Assembly (NCBI GenBank): GCA_002279765.1
Contig: NCCR01000291.1
Coordinates: 1 to 5,476 of the forward strand
Length of the DNA: 5,476 nucleotides
Direction of reading: 5' to 3'
Origin: Verrucomicrobia bacterium 12-59-8
Lineage (GTDB): Bacteria; Verrucomicrobiota; Verrucomicrobiae; Verrucomicrobiales; Verrucomicrobiaceae
Shown here: positions 1-5,476 of the stretch, one piece after another
Position numbering within the stretch: position 1 is the first letter of the stretch
How the letters are laid out: the number at the start of each line of letters is the position of its first letter
Notes under the pieces: model-generated
Seen by the model: the letters and a program-made list of their open reading frames with translations, nothing else
What the model was told of the DNA's origin: nothing
Databases searched by the model: none
Position numbers and translations under genes: made by a program

Positions 1-26
1 ACTGGGGCTTCTTAAGAAGCCCCAGT
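1..26. repeat. Perfect 26-bp palindrome at window edge
   Basis: Bases 1-13 are the exact reverse complement of bases 14-26, with the centre between 13 and 14. It could fold as an 11-bp stem with a TTAA loop. The in-frame stop TAA (13-15) spans the centre. No T-run follows it on the + strand, so it does not look like an intrinsic terminator in that direction. Because it begins exactly at base 1 and interrupts an otherwise continuous linker reading frame, a fold-back artefact at a contig end is the simplest reading. A genuine hairpin remains possible. Confidence 0.9.
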
Positions 27-675
27 GCCTGTCGTGACGAGGGTGCCTGAGCCAGAGCCGGAGCCTGTCTTGAAGGCCGTGCCGCCTGCCGAAAGAGCGC
101 CTGCGCCAGTCGTGGAGAAAGCGCCCGAGCCGCAACGCGTCGCTGCGGTGACGGTCAAAGAGGCTTCTCCTGTGGATGAACCGGGGGAACTGTTTAGCGA
201 GGACGTTTTCTGGTCGAAGTTCGTTGGGCTAGTGCGGGTGCGTCGCCCATTGATCGCATCATGGGTCGAGTCGGCTACGCTGCTCGGCATCTCACGTAAT
301 ACGATCAAAGTGGGTTTCCCACCGAGCGAAAGTCCTGCCCGCGACAGTCTTATGCGTCCGGTGCAGATCAACTTTCTGGAAGGTCTGGCACAGGAGCTGA
401 CGCAACAGGCGATGAAGTTTGAATTCGTGCTGGACCCGAGCCTCAAGGCACCGGTGCATGCCGAGATCGATCTCGGTTTGCTGAATGAACCTGCGTCTGC
501 GTCCAAACCTGCCGAGGCACCCAAGGTGGAAGCCAAAGCCGCGCCCCAGGCGGAGCTCTTGAAAGCGGACGCTCCTGCGGCCTCCGCCCCCCAGCCGCCT
601 GGAGATTTCTACAACGACCCGCTGATCCAGCAGGCGATGGTGAAGTTTAAGGCCAGGCTGGTGCCTTCGAGCTGA
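16..675 (+). CDS. dnaX: DNA polymerase III subunit gamma/tau, C-terminal part (5' partial)
   Basis: Probably the C-terminal portion of DnaX, the clamp-loader subunit that links the sliding-clamp loader to the polymerase core at the replication fork. The N-terminal AAA+ ATPase part is not in the window. Counting from the GTG at 25, residues 1-55 are a Pro/Ala/Glu/Val linker with a PEPEPEP stretch. Residues 60-140 are a folded domain with the pattern FWSKFVGLVR, RRPLIASWVE, a GFPP turn and RPxxxxFLEGL, which I recall from DnaX C-termini of this bacterial group. Residues 154-193 are a second Ala/Pro linker, and FYNDPLIQQAMVKFKARLV forms a terminal helix. The frame is open from 16 and already reads Glu-Ala-Pro before the GTG, so the GTG is probably not a real start. 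A stop at 13-15 lies inside the edge palindrome. The gene is followed after 55 bp by a peptide transporter, not by the ebfC (ybaB) and recR genes often found next to dnaX. The assignment rests on recalled family patterns. A stand-alone protein with this domain is the alternative. Confidence 0.68.
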   Translation, partial: EAPVPVVTRVPEPEPEPVLKAVPPAERAPAPVVEKAPEPQRVAAVTVKEASPVDEPGELFSEDVFWSKFVGLVRVRRPLIASWVESATLLGISRNTIKVGFPPSESPARDSLMRPVQINFLEGLAQELTQQAMKFEFVLDPSLKAPVHAEIDLGLLNEPASASKPAEAPKVEAKAAPQAELLKADAPAASAPQPPGDFYNDPLIQQAMVKFKARLVPSS

Positions 676-686
676 GTAAAAGCTCG
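668..686 (+). other. Small inverted repeat across the dnaX stop codon
   Basis: A 6-bp perfect stem (668-673 with 681-686, CGAGCT/AGCTCG) encloses a 7-base loop that includes most of the TGA stop. No T-run follows directly, so it is a poor intrinsic terminator. It could slightly structure the dnaX-transporter junction, or be chance. Confidence 0.25.
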
Positions 687-730
687 CATTGCGGCGGTTG
701 CTGTCTTTGGATGGCGGTTTTTCCACGCCC

Positions 731-2191
731 ATGACTCCCGAACCCACCGGCCATCCTCGCGGCATTTACACGCTGTTCTTCACTGAAATGTGGGAACGCT
801 TCAGCTACTACGGCATGCGGGCGCTGCTGGTGCTTTACATGGTGGCGGAGGTCAATCGTGGGGGCATGGGGCTGACGGATGAAATGGCCGCCGCCATTTA
901 CGGACTCTACACGGCGCTCGTTTACATGACGGCCTTGCCAGGTGGTTGGATGGGGGACCGGCTGCTCGGGGCCAAAGGTGCGGTGTGGTGGGGCGGCATC
1001 ATCATCGCCACCGGGCATGTGGTGCTGGGCATTCATAGCACACAGGCGTTTTTCATCGGCCTGATCCTGGTGGCGTTTGGCTCGGGGCTGTTGAAGTCAA
1101 ACATGAGCGCGCTGGTGGGGCACCTTTATCCCGAAGGTGGCGCACGGCGTGATGCTGGGTTCACGCTGTTCTACATGGGAATCAATGTAGGCGCGCTTTT
1201 CGGTCAGTTGTTGTGCGGCTATCTGGGCGAAAATGTGGGCTGGCGCTGGGGATTCTCGGCGGCGGCAGTGGGCATGTTTCTTGGTCTGGTGCAGTTCAAG
1301 CTCACGCATCAGCATGTGGCGAACATTGGCGAACGCGTGGTTCATCCGGGGCAAAATGTGCGACGTGAATGGACGCTGCTGCTGCTGGCCCTGGCAGGGG
1401 TGGCCATCCTGGTCATTCTCGGGGTGGCAGGCTTCCTGCAGATCGATGCCATCAAATTTGCCCATAGCACCGCGTGGTTCATTGCCGGTGTGGCGCTGCT
1501 GTATTTCCTCTGGGCGTTTTTCCTGGCAGGGCTCGATGTGGTCGAGAAGAAGCGGATGGTCGTCATCCTCGTTCTGTTCCTGGCGTCGGCCATGTTCTGG
1601 GCGGGATTCGAGCAGGTGGGGTCATCCTTCAGCATTTTCGCGGAACGCTTCACCATTCGGAAATTCGGCGGGTGGGAAGTGCCTGCGAGCTGGATTCAGG
1701 CGCTCAATCCGCTCTGCGTTATCGCTTTGGCTCCGCTGGTCGCACTGCTCTGGTCAAGACTGGCGCGCGGTGAAAGATCGCCTTCGCTCACGACCAAGAT
1801 GTCCTGGGCGCTGCTCATGCTGGCGCTGGGTTTTGTGGTCGCAGGATGGGCGGCACAGCGCGCTCTGAGCACCGGACCCGTGTGGCCGACGTGGCTGATG
1901 TCAGTGGTCGTGCTGCACACGCTGGGCGAACTCTTCCTCAGTCCTGTTGGTTTGAGTGCCGTCACCAAGCTTTCGCCGCCAAGGCTCACCGGTCAGATGA
2001 TGGGCATCTGGTTTCTCGGCAGTTCCTTGGGAGACATCCTCGCGGGAATCTTGGCTGGCGGTGTGACCGGCGATGCCACTGCGCAGATGCCGGAGCGATT
2101 CATGCATGTGGCGATGACCGCTGGTATTTCGGGGCTCGTGCTGCTGCTCCTGGCGCGTTGGATTACGAAGCTGATGCCGGGGATCAAGTAA
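731..2191 (+). CDS. POT/PTR-family proton-coupled oligopeptide transporter
   Basis: An inner-membrane major facilitator protein of the POT (PTR2) family, importing di- and tripeptides with protons. It is 486 residues and hydrophobic throughout, close to the usual bacterial POT length of about 450-500. The family signature ExxERFSYYG is in TM1 (Glu19, Glu22, Arg23, Tyr26, Tyr27). The PTR2 signatures follow: GGWMGDRLLG (71-80) after TM2, then FGSGLLKSNMS with Lys122 in TM4, and RRDAGFTLFYMGINVGALFG (139-158). FWAGFEQVGSS in TM7 has Glu293, and GELFLSPVGLS in TM10 has Glu400. These are the positions known in characterised POTs for proton coupling and for binding the peptide termini, so the transporter looks functional. 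The ATG at 731 was chosen because the protein then begins with a short polar stretch directly before TM1. A TTG at 689 would add 14 unremarkable residues. No strong ribosome-binding site is visible. The gene lies 55 bp after dnaX and converges with the gene at 2257-5190. Substrate range cannot be read from the sequence. Confidence 0.95.
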   Translation: MTPEPTGHPRGIYTLFFTEMWERFSYYGMRALLVLYMVAEVNRGGMGLTDEMAAAIYGLYTALVYMTALPGGWMGDRLLGAKGAVWWGGIIIATGHVVLGIHSTQAFFIGLILVAFGSGLLKSNMSALVGHLYPEGGARRDAGFTLFYMGINVGALFGQLLCGYLGENVGWRWGFSAAAVGMFLGLVQFKLTHQHVANIGERVVHPGQNVRREWTLLLLALAGVAILVILGVAGFLQIDAIKFAHSTAWFIAGVALLYFLWAFFLAGLDVVEKKRMVVILVLFLASAMFWAGFEQVGSSFSIFAERFTIRKFGGWEVPASWIQALNPLCVIALAPLVALLWSRLARGERSPSLTTKMSWALLMLALGFVVAGWAAQRALSTGPVWPTWLMSVVVLHTLGELFLSPVGLSAVTKLSPPRLTGQMMGIWFLGSSLGDILAGILAGGVTGDATAQMPERFMHVAMTAGISGLVLLLLARWITKLMPGIK

Positions 2192-2206
2192 ATCCACAGA
2201 CACAAA

Positions 2207-2243
2207 AAAGCGGGTGGTTGAGCTGACTCAACAAACCCGCTTT
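2207..2243. terminator. Intrinsic terminator between convergent genes
   Basis: A 9-bp outer stem (2207-2215 with 2235-2243, AAAGCGGGT/ACCCGCTTT), a 1x2 internal loop (2216 and 2233-2234), a 6-bp inner stem (2217-2222 with 2227-2232) and a CTGA loop. Read on the minus strand, the outer arm runs straight into six T (complement of 2204-2209), a good Rho-independent terminator for the 2257-5190 gene. On the plus strand the arm ends in only CTTTCG, so termination of the transporter transcript may be weaker. It sits 15 bp after the transporter stop and 13 bp after the minus-strand stop, in the 65-bp gap between them. Confidence 0.85.
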
Positions 2244-2256
2244 CGAGATTTGCGGA

Positions 2257-5190
2257 TCAATGGTTGAAGTAGAACTCCTTGGAGTTCAGCAGGGCCCAGA
2301 ACAAATCTTCGAGGACGTTTTGGCGGGCGCCAGCGTCTTCGGTGATGGCTTGCTGGACGTTGGCCCATTCTTTGTCCAGGGGCATGCGGCCGAAGACGCG
2401 CAGGAAGAGGTCTTCCACGATTTCGCGGTCGCTCTTCTTTTCCTGAATCATCTTGGCGACGACGCGGCCCTGCTTGATGCGATCATTCACGGCGTCGCCG
2501 TTCATGAGATGCAGGGCTTGGGAGAGGGTGGGCTCCATCTTCACTTCGCAGGAGCAGACGGATTCACGCTTGGCACGGCCAAAGGTGGTGAGGAAGTAGT
2601 TCGACACGGCACCGTCGGCGATCTGCACGGCGCGGGCACCGAGAGGCAGTCCTTGGAATTTATTGGGCGTTTCGGTGATCTGCGAGATGGCGTCGAGCAG
2701 CACCTCAGCACGCACGCGCCGGACCTGGGCGTGGGAGAAGTTGCGTTTGTCGCCTGCGTTGGTCTCATTGACCTTGGTGCTGCGCTGGTAGGTCTGGGAG
2801 GTGCAGACGTCGCGGACGAACTTGCGCATGTCGAAGTTATACTCGGTCAGGTGCTCGGCCATGGCGGCAATGAGAGCGGGATTCGAGGGAGGATTGGAGA
2901 CGCGCACGTCATCGACGGGCTCCACCACGCCGACACCGTTGAAGTGGGACCAGACGATGTTGGCAATGTTGCGGGCGAAGAAGGGGTTCTGCGGTGAGGC
3001 CATCCATTCAGCGAGGACCTTGCGACGATCCTGGCCGGGTTTGAGTTCCGGAGTGTCACCACCCAGGAACTTGGGCTTCATCACGGCCTGGGTGAGGAAG
3101 TGCCTCGATTCACCACCCTTGCTGTTGTAGATGATGACTTCCGCAGGGTCGTCGGTCTGCTTGCGGCCGATCTGGGCGAAGAAGGCTTTGAATCCGTAGT
3201 AGTCGTCCATGGTCCAGCGGTCGAAGGGATGATTGTGACACTGGGCGCACTGGATGCGCATGCCCATGAACACCTGGGCGACGTTTTCGGTCAGCTTGAG
3301 CTGATCGACTTCGGTCTGGTAGAAGTTCACCGCAGGATTGGAGACGGTGCCGCCGGTGGCCGCGAGGAGCTCCACCACGATTTCATTGATCGGCACGTTT
3401 TTGCCGATGCGCTCGGAGAGCCAGTTGTAATAGAGCAACGCGTTCTTATAGAACGGCGGCTGGTTGTTGTTGATGGCGGAGCGGATCTGCAGCAACTCGG
3501 CCCACTTCATCACCCACAGTTCGGTGAACTCCTTGCGCTCCAGCAGGCTGTCCACCAACGCGGCGCGTTTGTTGGCATTCTTGTCTGCCATGAAATTGCG
3601 GATGTCCTTGGCCTCAGGATAAACACCGGCGATGTCGATGAAGGCACGGCGCACAAACTCCTCGTCGGTGCAGATGCCGGAGGGCAGAATGCGCAGCTTG
3701 TGGAGGTTCTCACCGACCAGAGTGTCGATGTAATTGGTCTCAGCGAGCTTGGGCCGCTCATACTGGAGCTGGGCAGGAATGACCAGCACCTGGGCGGTGA
3801 CGGAGTAAACATCGAAACGGGCGAGCATGAACGCTGCGCCACGATCGCCGGAGGTGACGAGGCCCTGCTTGTCGATGGTGGCGGTCGGGTCGTTGTTCGA
3901 CATGAACAGCGCGAGGTTCGTCACATCGCGGTCGGTGCCGTCGGAGTAGGTGGCACGCACGGTGATCTGCTGCGTGGCGTTCTTGCCTTCCATGACGATC
4001 TGGCTGGGGAAGACCTCGATGCCGGTGACCTTGGCCACATCGGCCTTGTCATCGGGTGCGCCTGCGGTGATCCATTCGAGCAGGGCCTTGTTATAGACGG
4101 AATCTGGCTCGAAGCACTGGTTGCCCGAATGCGGAACGGCACCCACCGCTTTTTCGATGAGCGAGCTTTCTTCGGGGATGGCGAGATTGATGCGGCGGCC
4201 TGGCATCTCACGCGTGATGCGGATGTAGTCGCCCGCAGGGTCCATGCCGAAGAGGGAGGTGCGGAAGCCGTCCTTGCCACGTGCGGCACCGTGACAGCCG
4301 CCTTGGTTGCAACCACCGCGCATGAAGACCGGCATACAGTCGAGGCGGAAGGAGATGGCACGATCCTTGGTGCCGTTTTTGACTTCGATGGCGGCTTTGA
4401 CCGTCTGCCCGCCGATGGAAGCGATGAGTTCTGTGGCACCTGCGTCTGCGACGGGCTTCAGCGTCAACCCATCGAGTGCGGCGATCTTGCTGTCGGCGAC
4501 TTTGAGATCGCACACACCGGTGACATCCTTGGTCGTGGCATCTTGGAAGGTGGCCAGCACGACAACGCGGTGGAAATCGCGCTTGGTTTCCAGCGAGTAT
4601 CTGTCTGGAAGAATCTGGAGATTCTTCAGCGTGGGCAGCTTCTTCTGCAACTCGGCCAGAGCCTGGCGTTGCTCGGGTGTTTTGTACTGCAGGGTGAGGT
4701 TCTGCGGCCATTGGGCGCCGGCGGCAATCCAGCGCTTGAGCACGTCGATCTCATTCGCCGCGAGCGGTCCGCCTTTGGGAGGCATGATGTCGTCATGATC
4801 TTTGGGCAGCACGATGCGCTTGATCATCTCGCTCTTGTCAGGCTGGCCAGCGACGAGGGCCGGGCCGGTGTCGCCACCGTTGAGCAGAGCGGTGGCGGAA
4901 TCCATCAGCAGCTTGCCTTTGATCTTGTTGGGATTGTGGCACTCCAGGCACTTGTTTTCCAGGAGCGGCTGCACATCACGAACGAAATCGATTCCGGCAG
5001 CTGCGACTACAGGTGCAGGAGCGGCAGCCACAGGAGCAACTGCGGGCTTAGGTGCTGCCACGGGAGCCGCAGCAGCGGCTGGTGCTGCCACGGGTGTCGT
5101 GGCAGGCGCTGCGGCAGGATTTGGGGCTGCGGCAAAGCCGAAGGACGTGATAGCGAGGATAAAGAGAGAAGCTCGCAGAGGGCTTTTCAT
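2257..5190 (-). CDS. Exported multi-domain cytochrome c-like protein with DUF1549 and DUF1553
   Basis: A 977-residue secreted or surface protein of the planctomycete/verrucomicrobial DUF1549-DUF1553 (PSCyt) type. Its biochemical role is not established. Residues 1-22 are a signal peptide (Lys2, Arg6, hydrophobic core, Ala-x-Ala end). Residues 23-66 are an Ala/Pro/Val-rich tether. Residues 67-162 are a PSCyt1-like cytochrome domain with CLECH (81-85) and IMPPKGG, whose Met136 is a candidate second heme ligand. Residues 190-270 look Ig-like. Residues 285-380 carry a second site, Cys294-x4-Cys299-His300, followed by a SLFGMDP motif and a WITAGAPDD end like that of the first cytochrome domain. 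Residues 388-472 are a second Ig-like (Big2-like) segment (YSDGTDRDVT). DUF1549 covers about 486-690 with CAQCHNHPFDRW (Cys648, Cys651, His652). DUF1553 covers about 720-977, with NPFFARNIAN, SNPPSNP, SVCSCE and the typical end LLNSKEFYFNH. The ATG at 5190 was chosen because it begins the signal peptide. An in-frame extension to 5310 would overlap the neighbouring gene. No Shine-Dalgarno site is clear. A DUF1501 gene, often adjacent to this family, is not present downstream. Confidence 0.93.
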   Translation of the reverse strand: MKSPLRASLFILAITSFGFAAAPNPAAAPATTPVAAPAAAAAPVAAPKPAVAPVAAAPAPVVAAAGIDFVRDVQPLLENKCLECHNPNKIKGKLLMDSATALLNGGDTGPALVAGQPDKSEMIKRIVLPKDHDDIMPPKGGPLAANEIDVLKRWIAAGAQWPQNLTLQYKTPEQRQALAELQKKLPTLKNLQILPDRYSLETKRDFHRVVVLATFQDATTKDVTGVCDLKVADSKIAALDGLTLKPVADAGATELIASIGGQTVKAAIEVKNGTKDRAISFRLDCMPVFMRGGCNQGGCHGAARGKDGFRTSLFGMDPAGDYIRITREMPGRRINLAIPEESSLIEKAVGAVPHSGNQCFEPDSVYNKALLEWITAGAPDDKADVAKVTGIEVFPSQIVMEGKNATQQITVRATYSDGTDRDVTNLALFMSNNDPTATIDKQGLVTSGDRGAAFMLARFDVYSVTAQVLVIPAQLQYERPKLAETNYIDTLVGENLHKLRILPSGICTDEEFVRRAFIDIAGVYPEAKDIRNFMADKNANKRAALVDSLLERKEFTELWVMKWAELLQIRSAINNNQPPFYKNALLYYNWLSERIGKNVPINEIVVELLAATGGTVSNPAVNFYQTEVDQLKLTENVAQVFMGMRIQCAQCHNHPFDRWTMDDYYGFKAFFAQIGRKQTDDPAEVIIYNSKGGESRHFLTQAVMKPKFLGGDTPELKPGQDRRKVLAEWMASPQNPFFARNIANIVWSHFNGVGVVEPVDDVRVSNPPSNPALIAAMAEHLTEYNFDMRKFVRDVCTSQTYQRSTKVNETNAGDKRNFSHAQVRRVRAEVLLDAISQITETPNKFQGLPLGARAVQIADGAVSNYFLTTFGRAKRESVCSCEVKMEPTLSQALHLMNGDAVNDRIKQGRVVAKMIQEKKSDREIVEDLFLRVFGRMPLDKEWANVQQAITEDAGARQNVLEDLFWALLNSKEFYFNH
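4993..5130 (-). repeat. Ala/Pro-rich low-complexity tether with internal direct repeats
   Basis: This stretch encodes residues 21-66 of the cytochrome-like protein, almost only Ala, Pro and Val with recurring PVAAP/APV units. At DNA level a 14-bp repeat, GGTGCTGCCACGGG on the plus strand, occurs at 5051-5064 and 5081-5094, exactly 30 bp (10 codons) apart. That suggests growth by in-frame duplication. It probably acts as a flexible spacer holding the first heme domain away from the membrane or cell wall. Confidence 0.8.
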
Positions 5191-5278
5191 AAAGGGTAGG
5201 ATCGGGGGGTTAATCAAGCTACGGGCTTGAGGGGATGCATTTATCAAACCTGCGAAAAAACACGATAGATAAAGACAT
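5191..5278 (-). promoter_or_regulatory. Intergenic region with small inverted repeat upstream of the cytochrome-like gene
   Basis: This 88-bp gap between the M48 stop and the ATG at 5190 is more AT-rich in its distal half than the surrounding genes and should hold the start signals of the large gene if it has its own promoter. A perfect 6-bp inverted repeat with a 5-base spacer (TCAAGC at 5214-5219, GCTTGA at 5225-5230) lies 24-40 bp before the start. It could be an operator for a dimeric regulator or a leader hairpin. No T-run follows, so it is not a convincing terminator for the M48 gene. I could not pick a -35/-10 pair with confidence. Confidence 0.3.
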
Positions 5279-5476
5279 TTACGCTTCCAAAGCGGCCAAA
5301 CGCTGACCAATCGGCGGGTGCGAATAATGCAGCCAGACCGTCAGCGCATGGGGATTGGGGTGCGTGAGGTGGTCGAGCGACAGCTTTTGCAGGCCCGCCA
5401 TCAGCGGCTCTTTGCCACAGGCGTGACGGGCAAAAGCATCCGCCTGGAATTCATGCCTGCGGCTCAAGGCGCTGCT
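5279..5476 (-). CDS. M48-family (Ste24-like) zinc metalloprotease, C-terminal end (5' partial)
   Basis: The last 65 codons of a membrane-associated zinc endopeptidase of family M48, related to the CAAX protease Ste24. These enzymes cleave proteins at or in the membrane, in bacteria usually for quality control. The visible part begins SSALSRRHEFQADAFARH. The Glu of HEFQAD (fragment residue 9) matches the third zinc ligand of the family and Asp13 the conserved acidic residue after it. The fragment also has a L-x-KLSLDHL helix and the family's closing SHPPIGQRLAAL motif (52-62). The HExxH motif and membrane helices lie beyond the window edge. The frame is open to base 5476, so a TTG at 5467 is an internal Leu and not a start. 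The stop is TAA at 5279-5281. The gene is co-directional with the cytochrome-like gene 88 bp downstream. Shared transcription is possible but not shown. The short visible length limits subfamily assignment. Confidence 0.87.
   Translation of the reverse strand, partial: SSALSRRHEFQADAFARHACGKEPLMAGLQKLSLDHLTHPNPHALTVWLHYSHPPIGQRLAALEA

Noticed and set aside
1..60. Programmed dnaX frameshift signal (tau/gamma) at the edge hairpin
   Set aside because: There is no A-rich slippery heptamer next to the palindrome, and the site falls within the tau linker with too little upstream sequence to judge. The artefact explanation is simpler.
689..730. TTG start for the peptide transporter
   Set aside because: It adds 14 residues without family similarity. 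The ATG at 731 gives the usual short N-terminus before TM1.
1097..1989. Several open frames on both strands inside the transporter gene
   Set aside because: They are GC-driven shadow frames with no recognisable motifs, lying within a gene whose family signatures are unmistakable.
3100..5199. A 699-codon open frame on the plus strand, antisense to the cytochrome-like gene, with a second open stretch at 2260-2997 in the same frame
   Set aside because: Its codons lie exactly opposite those of the minus-strand gene. Stops there would need TTA, CTA or TCA codons in the real gene, which are rare in GC-rich genes, so a long open frame is expected. The translation shows no recognisable domain, while the minus strand has clear conserved motifs end to end.
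5231..5278. Possible sigma-70 promoter around the AT-rich stretch after the M48 stop
   Set aside because: TTGATA- and TATAAT-like words occur, but no pair with normal spacing is convincing, so I list only the region and not a defined promoter.
5191..5310. In-frame N-terminal extension of the cytochrome-like protein to 5310
   Set aside because: It would overlap the end of the M48 gene and place 40 residues before a clear signal peptide that starts at the ATG at 5190.

Overview
The window looks like ordinary chromosomal DNA from a GC-rich bacterium of the Planctomycetota-Verrucomicrobiota-Chlamydiota group, most likely Verrucomicrobiota. The main reason is the large secreted DUF1549/DUF1553 multi-domain cytochrome-like protein, a family concentrated in Planctomycetota and Verrucomicrobiota. 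The style of the DnaX C-terminus and the lack of clear Shine-Dalgarno sites fit this placement but do not prove it. No rRNA or tRNA gene is visible to fix the lineage.

Layout, left to right. (1) Positions 1-26 are a perfect 26-bp palindrome that brings in an in-frame stop. (2) Up to 675 on the + strand is the C-terminal part of what is probably DNA polymerase III subunit gamma/tau (dnaX): a Pro/Ala/Glu-rich linker, a folded domain, a second linker and a short terminal helix. (3) After a 55-bp gap, 731-2191 (+) encodes a complete proton-coupled oligopeptide transporter (POT/PTR family) that keeps the residues known to matter for proton coupling and peptide binding. (4) Positions 2207-2243 form a hairpin between the two convergent genes, a good intrinsic terminator for the minus-strand gene and a weaker one for the plus strand. 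(5) Positions 2257-5190 (-) encode a 977-residue exported protein with a signal peptide, an Ala/Pro-rich tether, a c-type cytochrome domain, two Ig-like segments around a second, non-canonical Cx4CH site, then DUF1549 (with a third CxxCH) and DUF1553. (6) An 88-bp intergenic region holds a small inverted repeat. (7) Positions 5279-5476 (-) are the last 65 codons of an M48 (Ste24-like) zinc metalloprotease cut by the window edge.

The genes do not form an obvious shared pathway. The dnaX fragment is housekeeping. The POT transporter and the exported cytochrome-like protein would serve peptide uptake and an undefined periplasmic or surface redox or degradative role, and the M48 protease would act on membrane proteins. 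I see no defence system, mobile element, CRISPR array or RNA gene. The most notable points are the edge palindrome, which may be a fold-back assembly artefact inside dnaX, and the three-site heme architecture of the large protein, which has no DUF1501 partner in view.
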